A DNA stretch of 64,000 bases from Virgisporangium aliadipatigenens (lineage in GTDB: Bacteria; Actinomycetota; Actinomycetes; Mycobacteriales; Micromonosporaceae), in the NCBI RefSeq assembly GCF_016863615.1, contig NZ_BOPF01000019.1, positions 62,001 to 126,000 of the forward strand, given 5' to 3'. The notes under the pieces are model-generated. The model was not told the origin of the DNA and searched no databases. It worked only from the letters and a program-made list of their open reading frames with translations. The translations under genes and the position numbers were made by a program. Shown piece by piece: positions 35,112 through 45,215 of the stretch (its first letter is position 1; each line of letters starts with the position of its first letter).

Positions 35112-37397
35112 GTGGCCGCGGACCGCAGCGTGGAGATCGAGGTGCGGGGAACCGTCCAGGGGGTCGGTTTCCGGCCGTTCGTGCACCGGCTCGCCACCGC
35201 GCACGGGCTCGCCGGCGACGTGCGCAACGCGGGCGGCACCGTCGTCATCCGGTTGCGCGGAGACGGTGCCGGCGTGGCGTCGTTTCTTCGGCGGCTGGCG
35301 GCCGAGGCCCCGTCGGCGGCCCGTGTCGGCGACGTCCGCGCACGGGATCTGCCGGTCGGTGCCGTGCCGGTGGGCGGGTTCCGCATCGGCGGGTCCACCA
35401 CGAGCGCCGTGGGCGTCCGGGAGGTGCCGCCGGACCTTGCGACCTGCCCGGACTGCCGCGCCGAACTCGCCGATCCGACCGACCGGCGCTACCGGTACCC
35501 CTTCGTGAACTGCACGGCCTGTGGCCCGCGCGCCACGATCATCGACGACCTGCCCTACGACCGGGTCCGCACGGCGATGTCGACGTTCCCGCTCTGCGCC
35601 GCGTGCGCGGCCGAGTACGCCGCACCGGCCGATCGCCGGTTCCACGCCGAACCGGTGGCCTGCCCGGACTGCGGTCCCCGGCTGTGCTGGTGGCCCGGCG
35701 GGGTGGAGGGCGCCGAGGCGTTCGCGGCCGCGGTGGCCGCGCTCGAGGCCGGCAGCGTGGTCGCGGTCAAGGGAATCGGCGGCTACCAACTGCTGTGCGA
35801 CGCCGCCGATGCGCACGCCGTCGCCCACCTGCGCGCGGCAAAGCACCGGCCGCGCAAGCCGTTCGCGGTGATGGTGCCGGATCTCGCCGCCGCGCGCCGG
35901 CTCGCCGCGCTCTCCCCCGCGCAGGAACGGGTACTGTCCGGACCCGCCGCGCCGATCGTGCTCGCCGTCCGACGCCCCGGCACGCCGCTGGCCGCCGGGG
36001 TATGCGGCGGTTCCGCGGAGATCGGGCTCTTCCTGCCCTACAGTCCGCTGCACCATCTGCTGCTCGCCGCGCTGGACCGGCCGCTGGTCGTCACGAGCGG
36101 CAACGTCTCGGGTGCGCCGATCGTCGTCGACGACGCCGTGGCGAGGGCGGCGCTCGGCACGTTCGCCGCCGGCATCCTGGGGCACGACCGGCCGATCCGG
36201 TCCCGTTACGACGACTCGGTGGTGCGGCTCCTCGGCGACCGCACGACCGTGTTGCGGCGCGCCCGCGGGTTGGCGCCCGCACCGGTACCGCTTCCCGTTC
36301 CGGCGCGGGAACCGGTGCTTGCCGTCGGCGCCCAGCTCAAGCACACCGTCACGCTGGCCGTCGGCACCCGTGCCGTGCCCGGCCCGCACACCGGCGACCT
36401 GTCCGACGCGGCCGCGTACCAGGCGTTCACCGACACGGTGGAACGACTGTGCCGCTGGCACGCCGTCACCCCGCACGTCGTGGCGCACGACCTGCACCCC
36501 GGATACCTGTCGACCCGCTTCGCCCGTTCCCACGAAGGCAGGCGGATCGCGGTTCAGCACCATCACGCCCACGTCGCCGCGGTGGCCGCCGAGCACGGCA
36601 TCACCGGGCCGGTGCTCGGCGTGGCCTACGACGGGCTCGGCCTCGGCGACGACGGAACGCTGTGGGGCGGCGAGATCCTCCTCGCCACGCTCACCGGCTA
36701 CCGCCGCCTGGCCCGCTTCGCCCGCGCGCCCTTGCCCGGCGGCGAGTCAGCCGTCCGCCACCCCGCCCGAACGGCGCTCGGCCACCTGTACGGCGCGGAG
36801 GAACTCGGCGGCGCCCGGCCGGACCCGCGCGACGCCGCCGTCCTGTGGCACACCGTCGACCCGCGCACGGCGGCGACGGTACGCGAGCTGGTGGCGCGCC
36901 GGGTCAACGCGCCGCTCGCATCGAGCGCGGGCCGCCTGTTCGACACCGTCTCGGCCCTGCTCGGTCTCTGCGCGACGGCCACCTACGAGGGCGAGGCGGC
37001 GGTCCTGCTGGAGACGGCCGCCGCGCCGTACGGCCCGGTGCCCGCGCTGCCCTGGCGGCTGGCGAACCGGGACGGGCTGCTGGTCTACGACCCCGCGCCG
37101 ACGCTGCGGGCGGTGCTCGCGCACGGCGGGGCCGCGGGCGAGGTGGCGGCGGCGTTCCACACCACCGTCGCCGAGGTGACCGAGGCGCTGCTGACCGAGG
37201 CCGCCCGCGCGACCGGGGTCCGCACGGTGTGCCTCGGCGGCGGGGTCTTCGCCAACCGGCGTCTCACCACCGACCTGCTGGACCGGCTGCCCCGCGCCGG
37301 GTTCACCGTCCACATCGGAGCGTCGGTCCCCAGCAACGACGGCGGGATCAGCTACGGACAGGCGGCCGTCGCGGCGGCCCTGAGCGCGAAGGAGTGA
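35112..37397 (+). CDS. hypF: Carbamoyltransferase HypF, [NiFe] hydrogenase maturation
   Basis: A 761-residue HypF, which makes the carbamoyl group later turned into the CN ligands. It has an acylphosphatase domain ([18 protein letters not shown], about 9-90), two Cys-X2-Cys zinc-finger pairs (CPDC/CTAC and CAAC/CPDC, about 110-190), a YrdC domain ([23 protein letters not shown]) and a Kae1-like domain with the metal motif HHHAHVAAV near residue 480. GTG 35112 gives the standard length; GTG 35097 is possible. The ribosome binding site is weak (GGTGGC). First gene of hypFCDE. Confidence 0.95.
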   Translation: MAADRSVEIEVRGTVQGVGFRPFVHRLATAHGLAGDVRNAGGTVVIRLRGDGAGVASFLRRLAAEAPSAARVGDVRARDLPVGAVPVGGFRIGGSTTSAVGVREVPPDLATCPDCRAELADPTDRRYRYPFVNCTACGPRATIIDDLPYDRVRTAMSTFPLCAACAAEYAAPADRRFHAEPVACPDCGPRLCWWPGGVEGAEAFAAAVAALEAGSVVAVKGIGGYQLLCDAADAHAVAHLRAAKHRPRKPFAVMVPDLAAARRLAALSPAQERVLSGPAAPIVLAVRRPGTPLAAGVCGGSAEIGLFLPYSPLHHLLLAALDRPLVVTSGNVSGAPIVVDDAVARAALGTFAAGILGHDRPIRSRYDDSVVRLLGDRTTVLRRARGLAPAPVPLPVPAREPVLAVGAQLKHTVTLAVGTRAVPGPHTGDLSDAAAYQAFTDTVERLCRWHAVTPHVVAHDLHPGYLSTRFARSHEGRRIAVQHHHAHVAAVAAEHGITGPVLGVAYDGLGLGDDGTLWGGEILLATLTGYRRLARFARAPLPGGESAVRHPARTALGHLYGAEELGGARPDPRDAAVLWHTVDPRTAATVRELVARRVNAPLASSAGRLFDTVSALLGLCATATYEGEAAVLLETAAAPYGPVPALPWRLANRDGLLVYDPAPTLRAVLAHGGAAGEVAAAFHTTVAEVTEALLTEAARATGVRTVCLGGGVFANRRLTTDLLDRLPRAGFTVHIGASVPSNDGGISYGQAAVAAALSAKE

Positions 37398-37400
37398 CCC

Positions 37401-37664
37401 ATGTGCCTCGGCATCCCGGGCCGGATCGTCGACCTGTGCACCGACGGCGGCGATCCCCTGCTGCGCACCGGCACTGTCGACTTCGACGGCGTACGCCGTC
37501 GCGTCTGCCTCGCCTACACGCCCGACGCGACACCCGGCGACTACGTGATCGTGCACGTCGGGTTCGCGATCAGCGTCGTCGACGCCGACGAGGCCGCGCG
37601 CACCCTGGCCGTCCTGCGGGCGATGCCCGACGTTCTCGCGCGGGAACTGGAGGCCGGGCCGTGA
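37401..37664 (+). CDS. hypC: Hydrogenase maturation chaperone HypC
   Basis: An 87-residue HypC with the invariant N-terminal MCLGIPG, whose Cys2 carries the Fe(CN)2CO unit between HypD and the large subunit, and the central [23 protein letters not shown] precedes the ATG. The start is 3 bases after hypF, and its stop overlaps the hypD GTG. Confidence 0.96.
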   Translation: MCLGIPGRIVDLCTDGGDPLLRTGTVDFDGVRRRVCLAYTPDATPGDYVIVHVGFAISVVDADEAARTLAVLRAMPDVLARELEAGP

Positions 37665-38773
37665 GATACCTCGACGAGTACCGCGACCCCGTGCTGGCCC
37701 GGCGGCTCCTGGCGGAGCTGCGTGCGCTCGCCACCCGCCCGTGGCGGTTGATGGAGGTGTGCGGCGGCCAGACCCACACGATCGTGCGGCAGGGCATCGA
37801 CGAGATGCTGCCGGCCGGTATCCGGATGGTGCACGGCCCCGGCTGCCCGGTCTGCGTCACGCCGCTGTCCACAGTGGACCGTGCGGTGGCGATCGCCGAA
37901 CGCCCGGACGTCATCTTCACCAGCTACGGCGACATGCTCCGGGTGCCCGGCAGCGGGGGCAGCCTGCTGGAGGTACGCGCGCGGGGCGGTGACGTGCGGG
38001 CGGTGTACTCGCCGCTCGACGCGGTGCGCATCGCCGTCGCCGAACCCGACCGGCAGGTGGTGTTCTTCGCGGTCGGGTTCGAGACGACGGCACCGGCCAA
38101 CGCCGCCGCGGTGCGCCACGCCGCCCTGGCCGGGTTGCGGAACTTCTCGGTGCTGGTCAGCCACGCGCTGGTGCCACCGGCGTTGACCACGATCCTCGAC
38201 GCGCCGGACACCGGCATCGACGCCGTACTGGCCGCCGGGCACGTCTGCGCGGTGATGGGCTGGACCGAGTACGAGCCGATCGCCGCGCGCTACCGACTGC
38301 CGATCGTCGTCACCGGGTTCGAGCCGCTGGACCTGCTGGAGGGGATCACGATGGCGGTGCGCCAGCTGGAGGAGGGCCGCGCCGAGGTCGAGAACCAGTA
38401 CCGCCGCGCAGTCCGGCGCACCGGCAACACCGCCGCGCAGGCCGCCGTGCGGGAGGTGTTCACGGTCGGGCCGCGAACGTGGCGCGGCATCGGCGCCATC
38501 CCCGACAGCGGCCTCGTGCTCACCGAGGCGTACGCCCGCTTCGACGCCGAACGCCGCTTCGGGGTCACGCACCTGGCCGCCGCCGAACATCCGGCGTGCA
38601 TCGCCGGCGACGTGCTGCGCGGTACCCGCCTGCCGACCGAGTGCCCCGAGTACGGCCGCGGTTGCACCCCACGCCACCCACTCGGCGCGCCGATGGTCTC
38701 CAGCGAGGGCACCTGCGCGGCGTTCCACGCGGCCGGCCGCACCGCTCCGTCCACAGTGGAGGAACGACGATGA
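37661..38773 (+). CDS. hypD: Hydrogenase maturation protein HypD
   Basis: A 370-residue HypD, the iron-sulfur scaffold on which the Fe(CN)2CO cofactor is assembled. It has [48 protein letters not shown] and the C-terminal Cys-rich [26 protein letters not shown] 37661 is embedded in the hypC stop and follows GGAGG. Its last codons overlap hypE. Confidence 0.96.
   Translation: MRYLDEYRDPVLARRLLAELRALATRPWRLMEVCGGQTHTIVRQGIDEMLPAGIRMVHGPGCPVCVTPLSTVDRAVAIAERPDVIFTSYGDMLRVPGSGGSLLEVRARGGDVRAVYSPLDAVRIAVAEPDRQVVFFAVGFETTAPANAAAVRHAALAGLRNFSVLVSHALVPPALTTILDAPDTGIDAVLAAGHVCAVMGWTEYEPIAARYRLPIVVTGFEPLDLLEGITMAVRQLEEGRAEVENQYRRAVRRTGNTAAQAAVREVFTVGPRTWRGIGAIPDSGLVLTEAYARFDAERRFGVTHLAAAEHPACIAGDVLRGTRLPTECPEYGRGCTPRHPLGAPMVSSEGTCAAFHAAGRTAPSTVEERR
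37868..37878. repeat. Iterated palindrome TCCACAGTGGA
   Basis: Copy inside hypD. Confidence 0.6.
38750..38760. repeat. Iterated palindrome TCCACAGTGGA
   Basis: Copy at the hypD/hypE junction; its right arm runs into GGAGG, the hypE ribosome binding site. Confidence 0.6.
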
Positions 38774-39810
38774 ACCCCCAGGCATGCACCGACTGCACCC
38801 GGCCGTCCGTGGACCAGGAACGGATCCTGCTCGGACACGGCGCCGGCGGCCAGCTCATGGCCGAGCTGCTGAACGACGTGATCACTCCGCACCTCGCGGC
38901 ACCGGTAGAGGACGCCGCCGTGGTGCCGTTCGGCGCGGCGCGCGCGGTGCTGTCCACCGACGGCTTCGTGGTCACGCCGCGCTTCTTCCCCGGTGGTGAC
39001 ATCGGCTCGCTGGCCGTGCACGGCACCGTGAACGACCTGGCGATGCGCGGTGCCGCACCGGTGGCGCTCTGCCTGGCCTACGTGATCGAGGAGGGCCTGC
39101 CGACCGCCGAACTGCGCGCCGTGACGGCCTCGGTGGCGGCCGCCGCCCGTGCCGTCGGCGTGCCGGTGGTCACCGGTGACACCAAGGTGGTGAACCGGGG
39201 CTGCGCCGACGGGCTATTCGTCACCACCACCGGGTTGGGCCGGCTGCACCCCGCCGCGCGGGTCTCCGCCACCCGAGGCCGGCGCGGCGACGTGGTGCTG
39301 CTGTCCGGGCCGATCGGCGCCCACGGCACGGCCATCCTCACCGCCCGCGAGGGCCTGGGGTTGGCCTCCGACGTGGCCTCCGACAGCCGCCCGCTGCACC
39401 GCCTCGTCGCGGCGATGCTCGACGCCGGCGGCGAGGACGTGCACGCGCTGCGCGACCCGACGCGGGGCGGGCTGGCCGCCGCGCTCAACGAACTGGCGGC
39501 GGCCGGCCGCATCGGCATCGAGTGCGACGAGCCGGCCGTTCCGGTGCCGGCGGCGGTCGCATCCGCCTGTGACCTGCTCGGCCTCGACCCGTTCGAGGTG
39601 GCGAACGAGGGCTGCCTCGTGGCGCTCGTGCACCCCCGGGCGGCGCAACGGGTGCTCGCGGCGATGCGCGCCAGGCCCGAGGGCGCCGACGCCACGGTCA
39701 TCGGCGAGGCGACCGCCGGCCCGCCGGGCAGGGTCACCGCCCGAACCCTGGTCGGCTCGCACCGCATCGTCGACCTGCCGCTCGGCGAGCAGCTTCCGCG
39801 CATCTGCTGA
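38770..39810 (+). CDS. hypE: Hydrogenase maturation protein HypE
   Basis: A 346-residue HypE of the AIR-synthase fold, which dehydrates the C-terminal thiocarboxamide to thiocyanate, the CN donor. It has [15 protein letters not shown] near the N-terminus, [27 protein letters not shown] and the essential C-terminal Cys in LPRIC. ATG 38770 overlaps the hypD stop. Last gene of hypFCDE; a perfect box follows for the hydrogenase operon. Confidence 0.96.
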   Translation: MNPQACTDCTRPSVDQERILLGHGAGGQLMAELLNDVITPHLAAPVEDAAVVPFGAARAVLSTDGFVVTPRFFPGGDIGSLAVHGTVNDLAMRGAAPVALCLAYVIEEGLPTAELRAVTASVAAAARAVGVPVVTGDTKVVNRGCADGLFVTTTGLGRLHPAARVSATRGRRGDVVLLSGPIGAHGTAILTAREGLGLASDVASDSRPLHRLVAAMLDAGGEDVHALRDPTRGGLAAALNELAAAGRIGIECDEPAVPVPAAVASACDLLGLDPFEVANEGCLVALVHPRAAQRVLAAMRARPEGADATVIGEATAGPPGRVTARTLVGSHRIVDLPLGEQLPRIC

Positions 39811-39816
39811 GCCGTA

Positions 39817-39830
39817 GGGCCGATCGGCCC
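39817..39830. promoter_or_regulatory. DosR-like box, perfect palindrome
   Basis: gggccgatcggccc, an exact core match 75 bases ahead of the hydrogenase operon, directly after hypE. Confidence 0.78.
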
Positions 39831-39905
39831 CGGTCGGTCCGGGACCGACGCCCCTGACATGCATCACCGGCGCGGCGGACCGTGGCACCGAAGGGAGGAT
39901 CCGGC

Positions 39906-40988
39906 ATGTTCCAACTTCCCGATCTCGACGGCCTCTTCGCCGCCCTGCACGCGGACGGGTACCGCATCGTCGGCCCGACCGTCTCGGCCGGCGCGATCGT
40001 GCTGGCCGAACTCGACCGGCCGGCCCACCTGCCGTACGGCGTGCGCGTGGAGACGGCGCCCGGGCACTACCGGCTGCGCCCCGGCCCGGCCCGGCAGGCG
40101 TTCACCCACACCGCCGGCCCGCAGGCGTGGAAGGAGTTCCTGCAACCGTCGCCCGAACGGCTGTGGCGGGGCACGCGCGACGACGAGGGCTTCCGCGTCG
40201 ACGCCGCCGAGGAGCCGCCGCGTCCCACCGCCCTGCTCGGTGTGCGCCCGTGCGACCTGCGCGCACTCGGCATCCTGGACGGTGTTCTCGGCGACGGCGA
40301 ACGGTACGCCCGGCGCCGGGCAGCCAGCCTGGTCATCGCCGTGGACTGCACCGAGCCCGGGGAGGCCTGCTTCTGCGTCAGTGCCGGCGGCGGCCCGGCC
40401 GCGCGGTCGGGGTTCGACATCGGGCTCGTCGAACGCCCCGACGGCGGCTACCTCGCCCGCGCCGCGACCGACCGCGGCACCGACCTGCTCGCCCGGCTGG
40501 CGGCGCCGGAGGCGAGCGACGTGGAGGTGACGACCGCGCGCAAGGCGGTCGACGAGGCGGCCGCGCGGATGGGTCGCCGGCTGCCCGAGGTCGACCTGCG
40601 CGACCTGCTGACCCGCCACCGCACCGACGACACCTACTGGTCGGCGATCGCCGAGCGCTGCCTTGCCTGCGCCAACTGCACGATGGTCTGCCCCACCTGC
40701 TTCTGCGCGCGGGTCACCGACGTCACCGACCTGACAGGCGAACACGCCGAACGGTGGCAGCGGGCGGACTCCTGCTTCGACCCCGACTTCAGCTACGTGC
40801 ACGGGGGTCCGGTCCGCTCGTCGACGGGCGCCCGGTACCGGCAGTGGATCAGCCACAAGTTCGCCACCTGGCACGACCAGTTCGGCGGCTCCGGCTGTGT
40901 CGGCTGCGGCCGCTGCGTGGTGTGGTGCCCGGTCGGCATCGACATCACCGCGGAACTGCACGCGCTCGCGCAGCGGGACCGGTCATGA
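39906..40988 (+). CDS. hydB: Group 3b hydrogenase beta subunit (4Fe-4S electron transfer)
   Basis: A 360-residue subunit with two C-terminal ferredoxin-type clusters: CLACANCTMVCPTCFC near residue 254 and CVGCGRCVVWCPVGID near residue 332. Upstream is the GVRPCDLRALGILD region typical of the sulfhydrogenase/anaerobic sulfite reductase A family. It passes electrons between the hydrogenase module and the flavin subunit. AGGGAGG precedes ATG 39906. First of four overlapping genes in the order beta-gamma-small-large, the hydBGDA order of sulfhydrogenases. Confidence 0.93.
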   Translation: MFQLPDLDGLFAALHADGYRIVGPTVSAGAIVLAELDRPAHLPYGVRVETAPGHYRLRPGPARQAFTHTAGPQAWKEFLQPSPERLWRGTRDDEGFRVDAAEEPPRPTALLGVRPCDLRALGILDGVLGDGERYARRRAASLVIAVDCTEPGEACFCVSAGGGPAARSGFDIGLVERPDGGYLARAATDRGTDLLARLAAPEASDVEVTTARKAVDEAAARMGRRLPEVDLRDLLTRHRTDDTYWSAIAERCLACANCTMVCPTCFCARVTDVTDLTGEHAERWQRADSCFDPDFSYVHGGPVRSSTGARYRQWISHKFATWHDQFGGSGCVGCGRCVVWCPVGIDITAELHALAQRDRS

Positions 40989-41803
40989 ACACCGACCCGG
41001 CCCCGCACCGCTACCGCGTCGTCGTCAACCGCGCCGAGACGCCCGACACCTCGACGCTCACGCTCCGGCCGGTCGACGCGCCGCTGCCGGCGTTCCTGCC
41101 GGGTCAGTTCGCGATGCTCTACGCCTTCGGGATCGGTGAGATCCCGGTGTCGGTGAGTGGGCGGTGCGGCGCCGGCGGCCTGATGCACACCGTCCGCGCC
41201 GTCGGAGCGGTCTCCCGCGCCGTGCACGACTGCCCGCCCGGTGGGTTCCTCGGCGTGCGTGGCCCGTTCGGGCGGCCGTGGACGCTGCCGGCCCCCCGCG
41301 ACGCGGACGTCGTGGTCGTCGCCGGTGGCCTGGGCCTGGCGCCGCTGCACCCCCTGGTGCGTCACCTGCGCGACCACCGCGTCCGCTACCGCAGCGTGGC
41401 GGTCCTCATCGGCGCCCGGACCCCGGACGACCTTCTGTACCGCGCCGAGTACCGGCGCTGGCGCGCCGACGGTCTGGACGTGCGGGTCACGGTGGACCGG
41501 CCGCTGCCGGGGTGGAACGGCGCCACCGGGCTGGTCACCGCGTTGTTGACGGGGCTGAGGCCGCAGCCCGGCCGGTGCGCCGGATACGTGTGCGGGCCGG
41601 AGGTGATGATGCGTCCGGTCGTGCGGAGCCTCGCCACGATCGGTATGCCCACGTCCCGCGTCGAACTGTCGCTGGAACGCAACATGCAGTGCGGTACCGG
41701 CCACTGTGGACACTGCCAGCTCGGGCCGCTGTTCGTCTGTCGCGACGGGCCGGTCGTCCCGGCGACCGCCGCGGAGAACCTTCTCGCCGTCCGGGAGTTG
41801 TGA
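40985..41803 (+). CDS. hydG: Group 3b hydrogenase gamma subunit (FAD/NAD(P)-binding)
   Basis: A 272-residue diaphorase subunit of the ferredoxin-NADP reductase fold. It has the FAD-binding [22 protein letters not shown], the NAD(P) loop [16 protein letters not shown], and a C-terminal 2Fe-2S cluster in [17 protein letters not shown]. It links NAD(P)H with the iron-sulfur subunit. Its ATG is nested in the hydB stop, and its own stop overlaps the next start. Confidence 0.93.
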   Translation: MNTDPAPHRYRVVVNRAETPDTSTLTLRPVDAPLPAFLPGQFAMLYAFGIGEIPVSVSGRCGAGGLMHTVRAVGAVSRAVHDCPPGGFLGVRGPFGRPWTLPAPRDADVVVVAGGLGLAPLHPLVRHLRDHRVRYRSVAVLIGARTPDDLLYRAEYRRWRADGLDVRVTVDRPLPGWNGATGLVTALLTGLRPQPGRCAGYVCGPEVMMRPVVRSLATIGMPTSRVELSLERNMQCGTGHCGHCQLGPLFVCRDGPVVPATAAENLLAVREL

Positions 41804-42588
41804 TGGCCACCGAGCCCGCGCGCCCCTCGCTCGCCGTCTGGAAGTTCGCCTCCTGCGACGGCTGCCAGCTCACCCTGCTCGACTGCGGCGACGCGCTCCT
41901 CACCCTGGCGGCGCGGCTGCACATCGCCGCGTTCCCCGAGGCCAGCAGCATGATCGAACCGGGGCCTTACGACGTGTCGCTGGTCGAGGGTTCGATCACC
42001 ACCGAGGAGGACGCCGCCCGCATCCGGGACATCCGCGCGCGGTCGACGCTGCTCGTGGCGATCGGCGCCTGCGCCACGGCCGGCGGTATCCAGGCGCTGC
42101 GCGACCTCGCCGACGTCGACGAGTTCCGCGCGCAGGTCTACCCGCATCCCGAGTACGTGCGGAGCCTGGCGACGGCCACGCCGATCTCGGCCCACGTGCC
42201 GGTGGACCTCGAACTGCACGGCTGCCCGATCGACCGCGGTCAACTCGTGGAGGTACTCGGCGCGCTGCTCGCCGGCCGCAAGCCGGACCTGCCCGTGCAC
42301 AGCGTCTGCGCGCAGTGCAAGGCGCGCGGCACGCCGTGCCTGCCGGTCGTCGCCGGCGTGCCCTGCCTGGGGCCGGTGACGCGGGCCGGCTGCGGCGCGC
42401 TGTGCCCGGCCTACGGGCGCGGCTGCTTCGGTTGTTTCGGTCCGGTCGAGCGACCGAACACCCGCGCCCTCGTCGCGCTGCTGCGCCACCAGGGCATGTC
42501 ACCGGCCGACATCGGTCGGGTGTTCCGCACCTACACCGCCACGACGGCGCAGTTCCGCGCCGCTGCCGAAGAGGGGGCGCGGTCATGA
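41803..42588 (+). CDS. hydD: Group 3b [NiFe] hydrogenase small subunit
   Basis: A 261-residue small subunit of the group 3b type. The proximal-cluster cysteines lie in [13 protein letters not shown] near residue 18 and GACATAGG near residue 87. ELHGCPID and the C-terminal block with [26 protein letters not shown] and [10 protein letters not shown] supply the further 4Fe-4S clusters. There is no Tat signal, so the enzyme is cytoplasmic. ATG within TGATG of hydG. Confidence 0.95.
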   Translation: MATEPARPSLAVWKFASCDGCQLTLLDCGDALLTLAARLHIAAFPEASSMIEPGPYDVSLVEGSITTEEDAARIRDIRARSTLLVAIGACATAGGIQALRDLADVDEFRAQVYPHPEYVRSLATATPISAHVPVDLELHGCPIDRGQLVEVLGALLAGRKPDLPVHSVCAQCKARGTPCLPVVAGVPCLGPVTRAGCGALCPAYGRGCFGCFGPVERPNTRALVALLRHQGMSPADIGRVFRTYTATTAQFRAAAEEGARS

Positions 42589-43883
42589 CCCACCGTTCGC
42601 GCCGCCTGCTGAAGGTGCCCGCGCTGACCCGGGTCGAGGGTGAGGGCGCCCTGCACGTGGAACTGACCGGCGACACGGTCACCGAACTGCGGCTGGACAT
42701 CTACGAACCGCCGCGCTACTTCGAGGCGCTGCTACGCGGTCGCCGGTACACGGAACCGCCCGACATCACCGCCCGTATCTGCGGCATCTGCCCGGTGGCG
42801 TACCAGATGAGCGCGTGCGCCGCGATCGAGGACGCCTGTGGCGTGGAGGTCGACGACCGGGTGGCCGAACTGCGCCGGCTACTCTACTGCGGGGAATGGA
42901 TCGCCAGCCACGCCCTGCACATCCACCTGTTGCACGCACCGGACTTCCTCGGCTGCGCGAACGTCGTCGAGCTGGCCCGCCGGCACCGGCCGGAGGTGGA
43001 GCGCGGGCTGGCCCTCAAACAGGCCGGCAACGCGGTGCTGGAACTGGTCGGCGGGCGGGCGATCCATCCGTTCAACGTGCGCCTGGGCGGGTTCCACCGG
43101 GCGCCGTCCGCGGCCGAGTTGCGCACGCTCGCCGAGCAGACCCTGCGTCCGGCGCGCGACGCCGCGCTCGCCTGCGTGGAGTGGGTGTCCACGTTCGACT
43201 TCCCGGATGTCGCGGCCACGCCGGAACTGCTGGCGCTGACCGACCGCCGCTATCCGCTGGACCGCGGCTCGCCGCGCACCTCCTCCGCCGTGGCCTTCCC
43301 GGTGCGCGCGTTCGAGGAGCACGTCGTCGAGGAGCAGGTGCCGCACTCCACCGCACTGCACGCCCGGCTGGTGGGCGGCGGCGCGTACCTGACCGGCCCG
43401 CTGGCCCGCTACGCCCTCAACCGCGGCGTGTTGTCCCCGCTGGCCCGCGAGGCCGCCGACGCCGCGGGGCTCGGTGCGCGGTGCGACAACCCGTTCCGCA
43501 GCATCGTCGTGCGCGCCGTGGAACTCGTCTACGCGATCGACGAGGCCCTGCGCATCATCGACGCCTACGAGCCGCCGCGACCGCCGGCGATCGACGTGGC
43601 GCCGCGCGCCGGCATCGGCTACGGCGCCACCGAGGCTCCCCGGGGCGTCCTGTTCCACCGCTACGAACTGGCCGCCGACGGGTCGGTGCGCACGGCGCGC
43701 ATCGTGCCGCCGACGGCGCAGAACCAGGCGACGATCGAGGCCGACCTGCGCGCGTTCGTCCAGGAGAACCTCGACATGCCCGACGACGACCTCGCCGCCG
43801 CATGCGAACGGGTGGTCCGCAACCACGACCCGTGCATCTCCTGCGCCACCCACTTCCTGCGCCTGACCAGGACCCACCGCTGA
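42585..43883 (+). CDS. hydA: Group 3b [NiFe] hydrogenase large subunit
   Basis: A 432-residue catalytic subunit. The nickel ligands are in [11 protein letters not shown] near residue 65 and DPCISCATH near the C-terminus. Only nine residues follow the final His (FLRLTRTHR), a short tail for the maturation protease to remove. The group 3b enzymes evolve or oxidise H2 with NAD(P)H. In Mycobacterium smegmatis the homologous Hyh is hypoxia-induced and DosR-controlled, which fits the box upstream. hypA, hypB and a maturation protease are not in the window. Confidence 0.95.
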   Translation: MTHRSRRLLKVPALTRVEGEGALHVELTGDTVTELRLDIYEPPRYFEALLRGRRYTEPPDITARICGICPVAYQMSACAAIEDACGVEVDDRVAELRRLLYCGEWIASHALHIHLLHAPDFLGCANVVELARRHRPEVERGLALKQAGNAVLELVGGRAIHPFNVRLGGFHRAPSAAELRTLAEQTLRPARDAALACVEWVSTFDFPDVAATPELLALTDRRYPLDRGSPRTSSAVAFPVRAFEEHVVEEQVPHSTALHARLVGGGAYLTGPLARYALNRGVLSPLAREAADAAGLGARCDNPFRSIVVRAVELVYAIDEALRIIDAYEPPRPPAIDVAPRAGIGYGATEAPRGVLFHRYELAADGSVRTARIVPPTAQNQATIEADLRAFVQENLDMPDDDLAAACERVVRNHDPCISCATHFLRLTRTHR

Positions 43884-43904
43884 CGGTACGGAAGGAGGTG
43901 AACC

Positions 43905-44174
43905 ATGGAGATCACCGGCATCATCTCGGCATTGGTGATCGGGCTCATCATCGGTGCGCTCGGCCGCCTCGTCGTACCCGGCCGGCAGCACCTGGCGTTG
44001 TGGCTCACGCTCGTCATCGGCGTCGTCGCCGCGCTGCTCGGCACACTGCTCGCGGCGGCCCTCGGCGTCGCCGACACGGCGGGCGTCGACTGGATCGAAC
44101 TCCTGCTCCAGGTCGGTCTGGCCGCGCTCGGTGTGAGCGTCCTCGCCGGTACGACGGGCCGACGCACCGGCTGA
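43905..44174 (+). CDS. GlsB/YeaQ/YmgE-family membrane protein
   Basis: An 89-residue small membrane protein with three hydrophobic segments and the family phrase SALVIGLIIGALGRLVVPGRQ near the start. The family (old name transglycosylase-associated protein) is stress-induced, with unclear function. AAGGAGGTGAACC precedes the ATG. It lies 21 bases after the hydrogenase large subunit, so it may be transcribed with it. Confidence 0.85.
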   Translation: MEITGIISALVIGLIIGALGRLVVPGRQHLALWLTLVIGVVAALLGTLLAAALGVADTAGVDWIELLLQVGLAALGVSVLAGTTGRRTG

Positions 44175-44191
44175 GTCGCCCTTCCGAACGG

Positions 44192-44223
44192 CGGCGTGCC
44201 CGGCACCGAAGCCGGGCACGCCG
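44192..44223. terminator. Strong bidirectional hairpin
   Basis: A perfect 13-bp stem (CGGCGTGCCCGGC and complement) with a 6-base loop, between the GlsB-like gene and the convergent aldolase. Confidence 0.8.
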
Positions 44224-44228
44224 TCACA

Positions 44229-44237
44229 TTGTCCACA
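44229..44237 (+). other. DnaA-box-like nonamer in a palindrome
   Basis: TTGTCCACA, the actinobacterial DnaA-box consensus, embedded in attgtccacaat beside the aldolase stop. It is a single copy, so it is not an origin; it also matches the iterated TCCAC-TGGA theme. Confidence 0.3.
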
Positions 44238-44246
44238 ATGGACTAT

Positions 44247-45137
44247 CTACCGTGGATACTTCACGAGCACCTCGCGCAGTTTCGTGACGAAGCGCATCGA
44301 CTCGTCGTGCGGGCGCTGCCACACGTTGCGGCCGAAGATCAGCCCGGTGGCACCGGCCTCCATCGACTCGCGCGCCTTCTCGATCATCGCCCCGTCACCG
44401 GCCTTCTCGCCGCCGGAAATCAACACCAGGGTCCGGTTGGCCGAGCGGACCACCGAGTCCACCGCCCGCTGGCTGCTGAACTCGGCGTCGTACTCGGGCT
44501 TCACGCCGGTGCGCTTGTCCGGACGCGGGAAGTTCACCTTCACCACGTCGGCGCCGAGTTCGCTCGCCGTGCGGGCCGCGTAGTCGACGGCGTAGAACGA
44601 GTTCTTGCCGCCCTTGGCCTCGATCGCGTCGCCGCGCGGGTAGGCCCACACCACCAGCGGCATCCCGTAGCGGTGGGCGTCCTCGCGGACCTGCCGGTAC
44701 TGGGCGAAGTCCTGTTCCTGCGCCCGGGTTCCGACGTACATGGTGTATCCCACCGCGTCCGCCCCTAGTCGCACCGCCTCGGCCACCGAGGCGTGCAGCG
44801 GCGACAGCGCCGCGTCGTCGGGTGGGATGTCGGTCTTGCCGTTGAGCTTCAGCAGCAACGGCACCTCCCCGGCGAAGTCCCAGAAGAACTTCTCGGCGAG
44901 ACCGATCTGCACGGCGATGCCGTTGAAACCACCCTCGACGGCCAATTTGAGGATGTACCGCGGGTCGCCCGCGGCCGGGTTGGCGAAGAAGTCCCGCGGG
45001 CCGTGTTCGAGGCCCTGGTCGTACGGCAGGAACAGCGCCGTGCCATTGGCGATCCCGTGCTTGTACAGGATCCGGTGCAGCCGGGCCTTCTTCCCCGGCC
45101 CGAGGCCGAGGCGGCCGAGCGTGTCGCCGTTGGTCAT
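44247..45137 (-). CDS. fbaB: Class I fructose-bisphosphate aldolase (DhnA/FbaB type)
   Basis: A 296-residue aldolase of the DhnA/FbaB family, cleaving fructose-1,6-bisphosphate through a Schiff-base lysine. It has LFLPYDQGLEHGPRDFF near residue 36, VKVNFPRPDKRTG around residue 200 (likely Schiff-base region), LVLISGGEKAGDG and GATGLIFGRNVWQR. ATG 45137 is 5 bases after GGAGG; the ATG one codon earlier is too close. A metal-independent aldolase fits reducing or metal-limited conditions; most actinobacteria also carry a class II enzyme elsewhere (inference). Confidence 0.93.
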   Translation of the reverse strand: MTNGDTLGRLGLGPGKKARLHRILYKHGIANGTALFLPYDQGLEHGPRDFFANPAAGDPRYILKLAVEGGFNGIAVQIGLAEKFFWDFAGEVPLLLKLNGKTDIPPDDAALSPLHASVAEAVRLGADAVGYTMYVGTRAQEQDFAQYRQVREDAHRYGMPLVVWAYPRGDAIEAKGGKNSFYAVDYAARTASELGADVVKVNFPRPDKRTGVKPEYDAEFSSQRAVDSVVRSANRTLVLISGGEKAGDGAMIEKARESMEAGATGLIFGRNVWQRPHDESMRFVTKLREVLVKYPR

Positions 45138-45195
45138 CATGCCCTCCTTCGATGGATGTCACGCCCGAGTCTCGTCATCGCCCGAACCGGCGGCA

Positions 45196-45209
45196 GGGCC
45201 GAAGGTCCC
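45196..45209. promoter_or_regulatory. DosR-like box
   Basis: gggccgaaggtccc, an exact core match 58 bases ahead of the aldolase gene; it lies just before the CorA-like stop. Confidence 0.75.
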
Positions 45210-45215
45210 GTGCGT

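Noticed and set aside
32748-36596. 1282-codon minus-strand open frame over GAPDH, kinase and hypF
   Set aside because: Low-complexity Arg/Gly-rich translation crossing three well-supported genes; a shadow frame.
44229-44237. TTGTCCACA as a possible replication origin signal
   Set aside because: One DnaA-box-like nonamer without clustering, AT-rich unwinding region or dnaA/dnaN nearby; it fits the iterated palindrome better.
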